Shown: piece after piece, positions 6,651 to 7,287 of the stretch
Position numbering within the stretch: position 1 is the stretch's first letter
Layout of the letters: each line of letters starts with the position of its first letter
Source: a candidate division CSSED10-310 bacterium
GTDB lineage: Bacteria; CSSED10-310; JAFGDC01
NCBI GenBank assembly: GCA_016932295.1
Contig: JAFGDC010000001.1
Span: 1-7,287 of the forward strand
Direction: 5' to 3'
DNA: 7,287 bases
The notes under the pieces: model-generated
The model's input: the letters and a program-made list of their open reading frames with translations, nothing else
The model's database searches: none
Told to the model about the DNA's origin: nothing
Program-made: the position numbers and the translations under genes

Positions 6651-6676
6651 CGCCGTTCGTGTCACACGAACAGGCG
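6651..6676. other. Long inverted repeat (operator-like dyad or hairpin)
   Basis: GTTCGTGT (6655-6662) and ACACGAAC (6664-6671) are exact reverse complements around a single C. The dyad continues with CGCC (6651-6654) pairing with GGCG (6673-6676) past one bulged A. It would fold as about 11 bp with a 3-nt loop. No T run follows on either strand. It lies about 160 bp upstream of the hflX -35. The role is unknown. Confidence 0.5.
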
Positions 6677-6791
6677 GATGGATCAGGCTACATTTCCGAT
6701 AAACGGTTGCCTTCTGCTTCCGCAATGACCTTATCGCGTCGGGGTAGTGGATGTGGACCGGTCTTTCGTTTCGGCATAAGGAAGAAGGATT

Positions 6792-6857
6792 GGGGTCGTA
6801 CCCGGAATCTTGCAATGATCGTCGTAGTGCGTTGGCTTTCAATCTTCCACAACAACC
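6792..6857. repeat. Dispersed intergenic repeat, copy A
   Basis: A 66-bp copy beginning with GGGGTCGTACCCGGAATCTT. It matches copy C (7126-7191) at 62 of 66 positions by hand count. The head holds a small palindrome, GGGT-CGT-ACCC. It might be a non-autonomous element of the REP/MITE kind; no transposase is present. Confidence 0.8.
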
Positions 6858-6878
6858 GGGCGAAGCGCTCTTTCCAAC

Positions 6879-6904
6879 GGGGTCGTACCCGGAATCTTGC
6901 AATG
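6879..6904. repeat. Dispersed intergenic repeat, copy B (head only)
   Basis: The 26-bp head is identical to those of copies A and C. The sequence after it diverges strongly, keeping only short matches such as GCGTTG and TTCAA. It starts 87 bp after copy A in the same orientation. Confidence 0.8.
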
Positions 6905-6949
6905 TTCGCTGCAGAGCGTTGTTGTTCAAGGACTTACGACTGGACATTC

Positions 6950-6973
6950 GGGGTTGCACCTGGAATCCTTAAC
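6950..6973. repeat. Degenerate repeat copy D
   Basis: GGGGTTGCACCTGGAATCCT aligns with the head GGGGTCGTACCCGGAATCTT at 15 of 20 positions in the same orientation. It appears to be an old, decayed copy of the same family, or a more distant member. Confidence 0.45.
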
Positions 6974-7041
6974 TTTTCGATGAGAAGCGTTGACACTCAA
7001 AGGGCTGGTAAGAAGATCCACGCGCCAACCCACGAGGTGTG

Positions 7042-7088
7042 GCGGCGGGTCCCGCCGCTCAAACCAGGGCGCGGCTGGCGCCACGCGC
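7042..7088. other. GC-rich palindromes between repeat copies
   Basis: GCGGCGGG (7042-7049) and CCCGCCGC (7051-7058) are perfect inverted repeats around one T. A second element follows, GCGCG (7069-7073) with CGCGC (7084-7088), enclosing GGCGCC. No T tract follows. They could be hairpins of a REP-like element or a decayed terminator. Confidence 0.5.
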
Positions 7089-7125
7089 TCCCTTCACTGG
7101 CGACACGCGGGGTCGTGCCTCCTCC

Positions 7126-7191
7126 GGGGTCGTACCCGGAATCTTGCAATGATCGTCGTGGTGCGTTGGCTTTCAAGCTTCCACAGCAGCC
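7126..7191. repeat. Dispersed intergenic repeat, copy C
   Basis: A 66-bp copy with four differences from copy A (A/G three times, T/G once). It is preceded at 7109-7119 by a partial head, GGGGTCGTGCC, in the same orientation. The good match over 66 bp defines the unit better than copy B does. Confidence 0.8.
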
Positions 7192-7251
7192 ACGGGGACA
7201 AAGGATGCACTGTTGGCGTTACTCGAACATGACAAGACGCGGTGAGCAGAC

Positions 7252-7287
7252 AGGAGGTGGTGTCCTCATGAGGGAGTGAACCGACAG
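7252..7287 (+). other. Possible translation start region at the right edge
   Basis: A strong Shine-Dalgarno AGGAGG (7252-7257) is followed 10 nt later by ATG AGG GAG TGA (7268-7279), a 3-residue ORF MRE. A GTG at 7276 overlaps that stop and opens a frame to the window end (VNRQ...). AGGA (7252-7255) can pair with TCCT (7263-7266) and so hide the ribosome site. This may be the start of a gene beyond the edge, perhaps with a coupled mini-ORF, or chance. Too little sequence is visible to decide. Confidence 0.25.

Larger units (their letters stand above)
6496..7287. other. Repeat-rich intergenic region without a convincing gene
   Basis: Both strands have open frames here (for example plus 6509-7279 and minus 6959-6585), but neither has a recognisable domain, a ribosome site, or coding-like composition. 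Both run through dispersed non-coding repeats. The stretch 6500-6780 holds a strong dyad (6651-6676) and otherwise nothing I recognise. The stretch 6792-7191 holds three copies of a repeat with an identical 26-bp head and weaker relatives. The stretch 7042-7088 holds GC-rich palindromes. No tRNA or rRNA is apparent. Confidence 0.6.

Noticed and set aside
6792..6904. CRISPR array
   Set aside because: The 26-bp heads recur only three times at irregular distances (87 and 247 bp), and two copies extend far into what would be spacer.
6990..7018. Plus-strand promoter with TTGACA at 6990-6995
   Set aside because: No acceptable -10 hexamer at 16-18 bp (AAGATC at 17 bp), and no gene follows closely.
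6509..7279. 256-residue plus-strand open frame
   Set aside because: It runs through three copies of a non-coding repeat and GC palindromes, has no ribosome site or recognisable domain, and looks like an open frame by chance.

Overview
The window comes from a bacterium of moderately high GC, most likely an uncultured Gram-negative lineage. The clues are a secreted protein with long Thr-Pro linkers and an IPTL-CTERM-like tail, a cobalamin-binding-type radical SAM protein fused to TPRs, and a long-form HflX. I cannot fix the phylum from the sequence.

Layout. (1) Positions 1-1752, plus strand: the 3' part of a large surface protein gene, open at the left edge. It encodes a beta-sandwich module, a Thr-Pro linker, a class I glutamine amidotransferase-like module, a second Thr-Pro linker built of 17-residue repeats, and a C-terminal sorting tail. 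A perfect 14-bp intrinsic terminator follows (1772-1811). (2) Positions 1937-4462, plus strand: a radical SAM protein with an N-terminal B12-binding-like domain and a C-terminal TPR array containing a 117-residue-period tandem duplication. An operator-like perfect dyad lies in its upstream region (1843-1863). (3) Positions 4477-6255, minus strand: hflX, the ribosome-splitting GTPase, convergent with the radical SAM gene across only 14 bp. (4) Positions 6256-6495: the hflX leader and promoter. (5) Positions 6496-7287: no convincing gene; a family of dispersed repeats sharing a 26-bp identical head, several palindromes, and a possible translation start at the right edge.

The most interesting part is the hflX leader. 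A near-consensus sigma70 promoter (TTGACA, 17 bp, TATATT) drives an RNA predicted to begin about 205 nt before the hflX ATG. Almost at its 5' end lies a perfect Shine-Dalgarno sequence and a complete 7-codon ORF (MGIFIRK). This mini-ORF sits inside the apical part of a long hairpin whose 10-bp outer stem ends in a U5 tract, so it looks like a transcription attenuator controlled by leader-peptide translation. HflX rescues stalled ribosomes, and some HflX homologues are antibiotic-inducible, so a ribosome-sensing leader in front of it makes biological sense. The regulatory mechanism is inference; the sequence elements are directly visible.

The genes do not form one operon. The surface-protein gene is terminated before the radical SAM gene, and hflX is on the opposite strand, so I see no evidence that the three products share a pathway.
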